From Paenibacillus humicus NBRC 102415 (GTDB lineage Bacteria; Bacillota; Bacilli; Paenibacillales; Paenibacillaceae), in NCBI RefSeq assembly GCF_004000905.1, contig NZ_BIMD01000015.1:1-64000 (forward strand): a stretch of DNA of 64,000 nt. The letters run 5' to 3'. The notes beneath the pieces were generated by a model that was not told the DNA's origin, did not search any database, and saw only the letters and a list, made by a program, of their open reading frames with translations. Positions within the stretch are counted from its first letter, which is position 1, and each line of letters begins with the position of its first letter. A program made the position numbers and the translations under genes. Below are positions 1 through 6,703 of the stretch, in pieces.

Positions 1-153
1 ACAACTATCCATATATCCCGCCCTCGCGAGGCGTCCCGACCACCAGCCGTTACCTTCCCTCGCACCGCACCATGCCGCCAACCATCCGCACCTCCCTTGC
101 ACTGCTGCGCAGCCGTTGCAGCCCAGTCAGCCTTGGCATCCAAACTACTGAGA

Positions 154-1266
154 CTACGACCTGGCCTGGAACTCGCCGATCGTCTCCCCGAGCAGCGTGA
201 CTCCATGCTCCAGCCGGGCTTCGCCCGATCCTGCTTCGCAGCTGATCGTTACGACGGCGCGCGGCCGCCCGCGTCCCTGAATGCTGCCGCCGGAAAAGCC
301 GATTCCTTTCAGGCGGGCCGCTTTCGCCAGCGCCGCAAGCCCTAGCCCTTCCGGCAGCAGCAGCGACAGCTCGCCGGCTCGCGCAGCCCTTCGCCAGCCG
401 ACCGATGGCGGCATCGTCGTGCGGAGCACCGCCTCCAGACGCTGCAGCGCCGCATCCCAACCGGCAGCAGCCTCATCGATGCGATCGGACAGCGAGCCGA
501 TCTCCAGCAGCTCCTCCATGATGCGGCCGCCCAACAAGCCGGCCGTCCCCGCAGCCCGCTGCAATCCCGCCAGACGGCGGATGATCTGCGGCTCGGCTGC
601 GATCCACGCCGTCTCCAAATTCGGCATTCCAGTCGTGAGCGAGCCGATCGCGGCAATCTCGGTTCGATCCGGTCCGGCTCCAATTGCAAGCTTCGGTCCG
701 TCGGCTCCGAGCAGCCGCAAAGCTTCCGCGCTATCCGTCCAAGCCTCTCCTTGGGCCGCTCCCCACCGGCAGTCGGGCAGCCGGACGACAGCGAGCCGGC
801 AGCCGCCCGGCACGGTCAAGGCAGCCGCTGCGTCCCGGGCCTCAGCGCCTTCAGACGTCTCCCACCCGGCTTGCTCCCAATAGAGCATGCGCACCGCTTC
901 CAGCCGTAAGACGCTCTTGTCCCTGAAGCTTCCGACATCGCCGAAGCTCTCCGCATCCAGACCATGCAGCCGCATCAGCTCCAGCGCCTTCGGCTCGGCT
1001 GGCACCGCTCCCGCCGCATCTCCCGTCCACTGCTTGTCTCTGAGCAGCAGATCCAGCGCCGCAAGCGGCGTCGGCACGGAAAGGCACTCCCAGGAATCCG
1101 GGATCGACTTGCCGGCCAGCTTCCGCAGCGTCTCCGGCAGCCGCTCGTTCCCGCGCCGAGGCTCCAGCGCCCGCTTCATCGCCTGCTCGACCTCCTCCCT
1201 GCCGAACAAATGAAACCGCTCGGCGCCTGGTTCGCTCAAGTTCAGCATGATTTCCTGTCCAGACAT
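154..1266 (-). CDS. Degenerate fold-type-I aminotransferase-like protein (no PLP lysine)
   Basis: This 370-residue protein resembles the aminotransferase half of MocR-type regulators. The N-terminus has the LxLSEPGxxxFxLF...EEVEQAMKRAL layout, the middle a WIAAEPQIIRRLxxLQRA segment, and the C-terminus LLLPEGL...LAKAARLKGIGFSGGS. Where functional enzymes have GSFSK with the Schiff-base lysine, this one reads GSLTT (residues 208-212), so Thr212 replaces the lysine. No winged-helix domain precedes it. The start is the ATG at 1266, seven bases after AGGAGG; a second ATG at 1272 is too close to that site. It follows the binding-protein gene and its terminator. A catalytic role is unlikely; a binding or regulatory role is only inference. 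Family assignment is moderately sure. Confidence 0.6.
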   Translation of the reverse strand: MSGQEIMLNLSEPGAERFHLFGREEVEQAMKRALEPRRGNERLPETLRKLAGKSIPDSWECLSVPTPLAALDLLLRDKQWTGDAAGAVPAEPKALELMRLHGLDAESFGDVGSFRDKSVLRLEAVRMLYWEQAGWETSEGAEARDAAAALTVPGGCRLAVVRLPDCRWGAAQGEAWTDSAEALRLLGADGPKLAIGAGPDRTEIAAIGSLTTGMPNLETAWIAAEPQIIRRLAGLQRAAGTAGLLGGRIMEELLEIGSLSDRIDEAAAGWDAALQRLEAVLRTTMPPSVGWRRAARAGELSLLLPEGLGLAALAKAARLKGIGFSGGSIQGRGRPRAVVTISCEAGSGEARLEHGVTLLGETIGEFQARS

Positions 1267-1437
1267 GGCCATCCCTCCTGGCGGACGGCAGAGATGCCGG
1301 CCTATATCTATGTTCGCATTCATGCCGAGCAAGAAAATCGATGCGCTCCTGCGCCTCATGCCCCTACTCGAGCTTTCGCCATCTCGATCCGCTAGAGGCC
1401 CAGACAGTCCGTCCAACGTCTGCTTACGCTTCCATGC

Positions 1438-1480
1438 AAAAAAGCGCCCCTGAAGCATATATGCTCCAGAGACGCTTTTC
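1438..1480 (-). terminator. Terminator of first binding-protein gene
   Basis: An imperfect hairpin around a TGAAGCATATATGCTCCA core with flanking GCGCC/GACGC arms is followed on the minus strand by a run of six U. It lies just past the stop of the upstream binding-protein gene. Confidence 0.75.
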
Positions 1481-1489
1481 AGAACGGTC

Positions 1490-2827
1490 TTACTTCTTGT
1501 TCATGCTGTTCCATTTGTCTTGAATGTTTTGCATCAGCTGATTTTGGTCGACTTTCTTGGCGACATAAGCCTGCATTTCGGAACCGACTTCCTGCGGGAA
1601 GCCTTCAGGCATTTGGCTGAAGAACCAGCCGGAGGACTTGCCTTCTTTGTTGTAGGCAACGATGTCGTTGGCGATGGCGCCGAGCACTTTGCTGTCGGTG
1701 ACTTCGATGGATTTCAGAGCCGGAATGAATTTGAATTCGTTCACGATATATTTCTTGCCCGTCTCGGACGTTGCCAGCCAGTTCAGGAATTCCTTCGCGG
1801 CCTCTTTATTTTTGGAGTTTTTGTTGATAGCCCAGTTGTTAGGCACGCCGACGAAAATGTTGCCGCTCTTCTCGCTGTCGTCGATAGGCATCGGCAGCAG
1901 GCCGATGTTCATGTTCGGCGTAATGCCGTCGATTTGCACCTGCGTCCAGTTGCCTTGCTGCATCATGGCCGTCTTGCCGCTTGCGAACAGTGTCACTTGC
2001 GTGTTGTAGTCCGTCGTCAGCGGGTTTTTGTTGCTGTATTTCAATGTGAGGTCGAACAGCTTGAACCAGTTTTGGAACACAGGGTTGCCGACAAGTCCGC
2101 CTTTGCCTTCGTTCACGCTATTGACGAATGCCGTAGGGTCATCCTGGTTGGCCAAGCCTACGTTGAACAGATGGTTGCCCAGCACCCACCACTCCTGGTA
2201 GCCGTCGGAGAACGGCGTGATTCCTGCAGCTTCCAGCTTTTTGCACGCTTCTTCGAGCTCGGAGAGCGTCTTCGGCGGAGTCGTGATGCCTGCTTTTGCG
2301 AACAGGTCCTTATTGTAAATGAAGCCGTAGCCTTCTACGCCGACCGGCATTCCGTACAGCTTGCCGTCCCGGGAAATCTGATCCTTGGCCGAATCGATGA
2401 TATCGCCCGCCCAAGGCTGGTCGGACAGATCCTCCAGCTTGTCGATCCATGTCGTCAGCTCCGAGTTGCCCGCGTTGTTGAAAATGTCGGGCTCCTGGCC
2501 GGCGGCGAACTTCGCCTTCAGGCCTGCGCTGTAGTCTGCGCCTCCGCCCATTGTCTCGACATTGAGCGTGACGTTGGGATGCTCTTTCTCGTAATCGGCC
2601 TTGAGCCGGTTCATCGCGTCGGCGATTTCGACCTTGAATTGGAAAATATTCAGCGTCACTTTTTTGCCGCTGTCGCCGCCGCTTGCATTCGTATTGGAAG
2701 CCGCGTTTGTCGCAGGGCTCGTGTTCTGGTCTGCGGAGCTGCCGCTGTTGCCGCCCGATGTGCTGCAACCAGCCATTACGCTAAGCGCGAGACCCGCGGA
2801 CATGACGGTAAGCAATCCCTTTTTCAT
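1490..2827 (-). CDS. Carbohydrate ABC transporter substrate-binding lipoprotein (copy 1)
   Basis: Family 1 extracellular sugar-binding protein of 445 residues. It has a short signal peptide ending in the lipobox MAGC (Cys about residue 21), then a Ser/Asn-rich tether, so it is a membrane-anchored lipoprotein outside the cell. Typical motifs are the DAMNRLKADYEKEHPNV start, GQEPDIFNNAG and MMQQGNWTQVQI. It delivers an unknown sugar to the two permeases encoded to its right. It is a close paralogue of the next binding-protein gene, and one 129-bp stretch is identical between the two. Its own promoter module lies at 2895-2960, so it is probably expressed separately from, but in parallel with, the permeases. 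Substrate cannot be read from the sequence. Confidence 0.93.
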   Translation of the reverse strand: MKKGLLTVMSAGLALSVMAGCSTSGGNSGSSADQNTSPATNAASNTNASGGDSGKKVTLNIFQFKVEIADAMNRLKADYEKEHPNVTLNVETMGGGADYSAGLKAKFAAGQEPDIFNNAGNSELTTWIDKLEDLSDQPWAGDIIDSAKDQISRDGKLYGMPVGVEGYGFIYNKDLFAKAGITTPPKTLSELEEACKKLEAAGITPFSDGYQEWWVLGNHLFNVGLANQDDPTAFVNSVNEGKGGLVGNPVFQNWFKLFDLTLKYSNKNPLTTDYNTQVTLFASGKTAMMQQGNWTQVQIDGITPNMNIGLLPMPIDDSEKSGNIFVGVPNNWAINKNSKNKEAAKEFLNWLATSETGKKYIVNEFKFIPALKSIEVTDSKVLGAIANDIVAYNKEGKSSGWFFSQMPEGFPQEVGSEMQAYVAKKVDQNQLMQNIQDKWNSMNKK

Positions 2828-2894
2828 AGGAAATTCCTCCTTGGTATGTTGACCCTCTTTTTACAATTGAAGTGTTTACTTGTTCTTGCAAATG

Positions 2895-2960
2895 AAGTAT
2901 ACCCTTTGACGTGCAAGCGTTACCACAGAAAATGTTGAACAAAAAGGTGTAGAATATTGA
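2895..2960 (-). promoter_or_regulatory. Conserved promoter module before binding-protein gene 1
   Basis: On the minus strand this 66-base block reads TCAATATT, then 23 bases, then TCTGTGG, then 21 bases, then the -10-like TATACTT. The same elements occur at 4600-4665 with identical spacing and at 6568-6632 with one base less. Within it, 2912-2925 (TGCAAGCGTTACCA) fits the catabolite-response (cre) pattern and overlaps the expected -35. It is probably the target of the YesN-like regulator encoded nearby, with possible CcpA input; both are inference. Confidence 0.7.
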
Positions 2961-2997
2961 CTTCCGGGAGGACTGTCAATATTCTACACCTTTTTGT
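2939..2997. repeat. Perfect 23-bp inverted repeat with 13-bp loop
   Basis: Arms 2939-2961 and 2975-2997 are perfect reverse complements. The left arm is the outer end of the promoter module, so the right arm is an inverted copy of it (GTCAATATTCTACACC). The same arrangement with shorter 12-bp arms and the same 13-base loop is found at 4655-4691. Confidence 0.9.
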
Positions 2998-3152
2998 CGA
3001 AATCGGCTGTCGAAACAAGAGTAAAGATAGATCGGTTACCTTTGTCGAACGAAAGAAACGCCCACCTCCTGCGGCCGTCTTGATCCCTCTGCACGCACAC
3101 GTTTGCGCACGAGGCGGCAGCCCGTCTCCGCCAGCCCTGCCGCCAGGCCATG

Positions 3153-3182
3153 AAAAACCCCGGCAGCCGCTGGCTGCCGGGG
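3153..3182 (-). terminator. Terminator of second binding-protein gene
   Basis: A perfect CCCCGGCAGCC/GGCTGCCGGGG hairpin is followed on the minus strand by UUUUU. The remaining sequence between it and the inverted repeat at 2939-2997 holds no gene that I can support. Confidence 0.9.
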
Positions 3183-3208
3183 AAGCTCACTCTGCTGGAT
3201 CAAGCCGC

Positions 3209-4519
3209 TTACTTCTTGATCATGTCGTTCCATTTCTTCTGGATGTTTTTCAGCAGCTGCGCCTTGTCGGATTTGCCTGCCACATAGGCCTGCATTTCCG
3301 CGCCGACCTCCTGAGGCACGCCTTCCGGCATTTGGTTGAAGTACCAGCCGTTCGTCTTGCCTTCCTTGCTGTACTTCATGATGTCCGTCGCAATCGGTCC
3401 GAGAATCGATTCGTCGGTCACTTCAACGTTTTTCAGAGCCGGGATGAACTTGAACTCGTTGACCGTGTATTTCTTGCCGGTCTCGGACGTAGCCAGCCAG
3501 TTCAGGAATTCCTTGGCGGCTTCCTTGTTCTTGGAGTTCTTGTTCACGACCCAGTAGTTAGGCACGCCGACGAAAATGTTGCCGCTCTTCTCGCTGTCGT
3601 CGATAGGCATCGGCAGCAGGCCGATGTTCATGTTCGGCGTAATGCCGTCGATTTGCACCTGCGTCCAGTTGCCTTGCTGCATCATCGCTGCTTTGCCGCT
3701 GGCGAACAGCGTTACTTGCGTATTGTAGTCGGTTGTGAGCGGGTTTTTGTTGCTGTTCTGAATCGTCAGGTCGAGCAGGTTGAACCAGTTCTGGAACACC
3801 TTGTTGCCTTCGATTCCGCCTTTGCCTTCGTTCATCGTCTTCACGAACGCGGCTGGATCCTCCTGATCGGCCAGACCTACGTTGAACGTATGGTTGCCGA
3901 GAACCCACCATTCCTGATAGCCGTTGGAGAAAGGCGTGATGCCGGCGGCTTTAAGCTTTTCCACTGCTGCTTTGAGCTGCGTCATCGTAGCCGGAGGCTC
4001 CGTGATGCCGGCTTTGGCGAACAGATCCTTGTTGTAGATGAAGCCGTAGCCTTCGATGCCCATCGGAAGGCCGTAGTTTTTGCCGTCGCGGGTAATGGCT
4101 TCCTTCGCCGTCTCGACGACATCGCCCTGCCAAGGCTGGTCCGAGAGATCCTCCAGCTTGTCGACCCACGTGTTCAGGTCGGAGTTGCCGCCGTTATTGA
4201 AGATGTCGGGTTCTTGGCCGGAAGCGAATTTCGCTTTCAGGCCCGCGCCGTAATCGGCTCCGCCGCCCATCGTTTCGAGGTTCAGCTTGACGTTCGGATG
4301 CTCTTTTTCGTAATCGGCTTTCATGCGGTTCATCGCATCGGCGATCTCAACCTTGAATTGGAAAATATTCAGCGTTACTTGCTCTCCGCTAGCGCCGGAG
4401 CCGGTATTGGCATTGGCGTTTCCTTCCGTGTTGCCGCCGTTGTTCGTCGTGCTGCAGCCTGCCAGAATCGAAATAGCCAGGCCTGCAGAGACGGCCGTAA
4501 GCAATCCTTTTTTCAACAT
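3209..4519 (-). CDS. Carbohydrate ABC transporter substrate-binding lipoprotein (copy 2)
   Basis: Family 1 extracellular sugar-binding lipoprotein of 436 residues, paralogous to the neighbour on its left over its full length. The lipobox is ILAGC, followed by an Asn/Gly-rich tether. Conserved motifs are the same (VEIADAMNRMKADYEKEHPNV, GQEPDIFNNGG, MMQQGNWTQVQI). It lies downstream of the two permease genes and begins behind its own copy of the promoter module at 4600-4665. The ATG is preceded by GGGGG at ten bases. Having two near-identical receptors for one permease pair suggests recent tandem duplication with different ligand affinity or range; this last point is inference. Confidence 0.93.
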   Translation of the reverse strand: MLKKGLLTAVSAGLAISILAGCSTTNNGGNTEGNANANTGSGASGEQVTLNIFQFKVEIADAMNRMKADYEKEHPNVKLNLETMGGGADYGAGLKAKFASGQEPDIFNNGGNSDLNTWVDKLEDLSDQPWQGDVVETAKEAITRDGKNYGLPMGIEGYGFIYNKDLFAKAGITEPPATMTQLKAAVEKLKAAGITPFSNGYQEWWVLGNHTFNVGLADQEDPAAFVKTMNEGKGGIEGNKVFQNWFNLLDLTIQNSNKNPLTTDYNTQVTLFASGKAAMMQQGNWTQVQIDGITPNMNIGLLPMPIDDSEKSGNIFVGVPNYWVVNKNSKNKEAAKEFLNWLATSETGKKYTVNEFKFIPALKNVEVTDESILGPIATDIMKYSKEGKTNGWYFNQMPEGVPQEVGAEMQAYVAGKSDKAQLLKNIQKKWNDMIKK

Positions 4520-4599
4520 TGCTTTTTTACCCCCTTGAAATCGTGCTCCACGATAGTATGTCCAACTGGTTGCATTTAACGCTTATATTGGAGCTTTTT

Positions 4600-4665
4600 A
4601 AGTATAAAACAAACTGCGCAAACGTTCCCACAGAACATATTGCGAATATAGGGGGAATATATTGA
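4600..4665 (-). promoter_or_regulatory. Conserved promoter module before binding-protein gene 2
   Basis: This is the second copy of the 66-base module: TCAATATA, TCTGTGG and TATACTT stand at exactly the distances seen at 2895-2960. CGCAAACGTTCCCA (4617-4630) matches the cre pattern at 13 of 14 positions. On the opposite strand TTGATC (4662-4667) and TATATT (4685-4690) are 17 bases apart, but no plus-strand gene follows. Confidence 0.7.
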
Positions 4666-4691
4666 TCCCTCATCGGCAAATCAATATATTC
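4655..4691. repeat. 12-bp inverted repeat with 13-bp loop
   Basis: GAATATATTGAT (4655-4666) and ATCAATATATTC (4680-4691) are perfect reverse complements around a 13-base loop. It occupies the same place, relative to the promoter module, as the longer repeat at 2939-2997, which suggests a dimeric regulator site. Confidence 0.85.
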
Positions 4692-4711
4692 ATAGAAATA
4701 AATCGAAATAG

Positions 4712-4757
4712 AAAAGAAGCTGACGAACGCACGGAGGCGATCGCCAGCTTCTTTTTC
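4712..4757 (-). terminator. Terminator after permease operon
   Basis: AGAAGCTG and CAGCTTCT arms enclose a loop of about 22 bases and are followed by a U-rich stretch on the minus strand. It separates the permease operon from the second binding-protein promoter. Confidence 0.75.
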
Positions 4758-4771
4758 GGAATTTTCGTTGA

Positions 4772-5602
4772 TCAGCCTTTTACCGATCCGGCCGTAATGC
4801 CGGAAATGATATGACGCTGAAGCGTCAGGAAGAAAATCAGGATCGGCAGGATGCCCATGACCAGACCGGCAAGAGCCAGATCCCACTGCTTCGTGTATTG
4901 GCCGAAGAAGCTGTACGTGGACAGAGGAATCGTCCGCTGGCCTTCGCCGAGAATCAGGTTCGGCAGCAGGAAGTCGTTCCAGATCCAGAGGCTGTTCAGG
5001 ATGATGATCGTCGCCGTCATCGGCTTGAGGAGCGGGAAGACGATTCTCCAGAACACCCCGTAAGGCGAGCAGCCGTCCACGGTCGCCGATTCCTCGATCT
5101 CCGCCGGAATCGACTTCACGAAGCCGTGGTAAAGGAAGATCGTGAGCGATGAGCCGAAGCCCATGTAGCAGACCCACAAGCCTGGAAGGCTTCTCGTCAG
5201 GTGGAACCAGCTGGCCGTCTTGACGAGCGGAATCATGATCGATTGGAACGGAATGACCATCGCTGCGACGAAGATCATGAACAGGAAGTTGTTGTACTTC
5301 GTCGGGCGGCGCACCATCCGGTAAGCGGCCATCGAGCAGATGACCGTTAGTCCGACGATGCTTGTCAGCGTAATGACGAGCGAGTTCGCGAACGAAGCCG
5401 GGAATTTCATGATCTCCCATGCTCTCGTGAAGTTGTCGAACGTCGCAGGACTCGGCAAGGCAGCGGAGTCGAGCAGGATATCGCCGTACTTCTTCAGCGA
5501 GTTGCTTACCAGGAAGTAGAACGGCACCAGGAATACCAGCGCGACCAGGAGAGCGATAATTTCCAGCACGAACGTGCTGGTCCGGTATCGGGACGTTTCC
5601 AT
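4772..5602 (-). CDS. Carbohydrate ABC transporter permease (MalG type)
   Basis: Inner-membrane permease of 276 residues with about six membrane segments. The cytoplasmic EAA loop reads EESATVDGCSPYGVFWRIVFPLLKP, the docking site for the ATPase. Its start ATG overlaps the stop of the upstream permease gene by one base (TAATG), so the two are translationally coupled. It pairs with that protein to form the translocation pore for the sugar delivered by the nearby lipoproteins. No ATPase gene is in the window; such systems in Bacillaceae commonly share an MsmX-type ATPase encoded elsewhere, which I infer here. Confidence 0.95.
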   Translation of the reverse strand: METSRYRTSTFVLEIIALLVALVFLVPFYFLVSNSLKKYGDILLDSAALPSPATFDNFTRAWEIMKFPASFANSLVITLTSIVGLTVICSMAAYRMVRRPTKYNNFLFMIFVAAMVIPFQSIMIPLVKTASWFHLTRSLPGLWVCYMGFGSSLTIFLYHGFVKSIPAEIEESATVDGCSPYGVFWRIVFPLLKPMTATIIILNSLWIWNDFLLPNLILGEGQRTIPLSTYSFFGQYTKQWDLALAGLVMGILPILIFFLTLQRHIISGITAGSVKG

Positions 5603-6480
5603 TAAGCCTGCACCTCCCGGCGTTTAGTCAGGTACACCTGGAGCGAGGTCAGCAGCGCGACGACGATGAAGAATACGAGCGCCTTCGCCGTGCCGTAACC
5701 GAAGTTGTTGTTCTGGAACGCCTCGTTGTAGATGTTGAGCGCGACGGATTGCGTCGAGTTGTACGGTCCGCCCTTGGTCAGCGACAGGATGATGTCGAAG
5801 GACTTGAACGACCACGACAGCGCAAGGAACAGCGCGATCGTAACGGCAGGCATGATCAGCGGCACCGTGATATGGCGCAGGCGCTGCCAGGCGGTCGCTC
5901 CGTCGATGGAAGCCGCTTCAATCAGATCGCGGGGCACATTGATGAGCGCGGAAATGTAGATGACCATCAAGTAGCCCGCCGTGCTCCAGATCGTCACGAT
6001 GACGATGCCCCAGAACGCGGTCGGCTCGTCGCCGAGCCAAGGCAGGTTGAAGAACGCCCAGCCCGTTTTGTCGCCTACGGCCGTAAAGCCTTTTACAAAA
6101 ATGAACTGCCAGATGAAGCCGAGCAGCAGGCCGCCGATGACGTTCGGCATGAAGAAAATCGTCCGAAGCACGTTGCGGGACTTGACCGGCTGCGTCAGCA
6201 GCAGCGCCAGAACGAAGCCGACCAGGTTCGACAAGATGACGGCTGCGATCGTGAATTTCACGGTGAACTTGAAGGAGTTGATGAATGTCTGGTCATGGAA
6301 CAGCCTGGAGAAGTTGTCGAATCCGACAAAATTATAGCCTCCTACCCCATTCCAGTCCGTAATGGAGTAAAACATGCCCATGAAGAAGGGAAGTGCGACG
6401 ATTATCGCGAACGCAAGTGTCGCAGGGCCCGTGAATACGATCTGCTGCAGCCACTGGCTCGACCATCCTTTGCTTTTCAT
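5602..6480 (-). CDS. Carbohydrate ABC transporter permease (MalF/UgpA type)
   Basis: Inner-membrane permease of 292 residues with about six membrane segments. The EAA loop reads EAASIDGATAWQRLRHITVPLIMP near residues 187-210. It is the first gene of the leftward permease operon and starts behind AAAGGGGAG. The promoter module at 6568-6632 lies directly upstream, back to back with the promoter of the divergent sensor kinase gene. Together with the next permease it forms the membrane channel of the sugar importer. Confidence 0.95.
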   Translation of the reverse strand: MKSKGWSSQWLQQIVFTGPATLAFAIIVALPFFMGMFYSITDWNGVGGYNFVGFDNFSRLFHDQTFINSFKFTVKFTIAAVILSNLVGFVLALLLTQPVKSRNVLRTIFFMPNVIGGLLLGFIWQFIFVKGFTAVGDKTGWAFFNLPWLGDEPTAFWGIVIVTIWSTAGYLMVIYISALINVPRDLIEAASIDGATAWQRLRHITVPLIMPAVTIALFLALSWSFKSFDIILSLTKGGPYNSTQSVALNIYNEAFQNNNFGYGTAKALVFFIVVALLTSLQVYLTKRREVQA

Positions 6481-6567
6481 CCCGTTTCTCCCCTTTCTCT
6501 AGAAGGAATCATAGTAAGTCTTTCCACTGCCAAGCGCCCTTATCCGGACAGCTTGTCGATTTTCCTC

Positions 6568-6632
6568 AAGTATACGCTTTCGCTTTCACGGCTCCCACAG
6601 AGGATGATGACGCAATAGGGGTAAAATATTGA
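6568..6632 (-). promoter_or_regulatory. Conserved promoter module before permease operon
   Basis: Third copy of the module: TCAATATT, TCTGTGG and TATACTT, with 20 instead of 21 bases between the last two. The cre-like core of the other two copies is not preserved here. Its outer edge overlaps the -35 of the divergent kinase promoter. Confidence 0.65.
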
Positions 6633-6657
6633 TGCCGCCATTGGGGACCGCTATAAT
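6629..6657 (+). promoter_or_regulatory. Sigma-A promoter of the kinase/regulator operon
   Basis: TTGATG (6629-6634) and TATAAT (6652-6657) are separated by 17 bases. The -35 sits on the TCAATATT end of the permease promoter module, so a regulator bound there could act on both directions. Confidence 0.8.
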
Positions 6658-6703
6658 ACGATAAGGGCGTAGTTAAATAGGCCCATAAAGGAGCATCGAG
6701 AGC

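Noticed and set aside
1-153. Possible gene at the left edge
   Set aside because: Frames here are short and shadow the gene ending at 154; nothing with a start site or motif.
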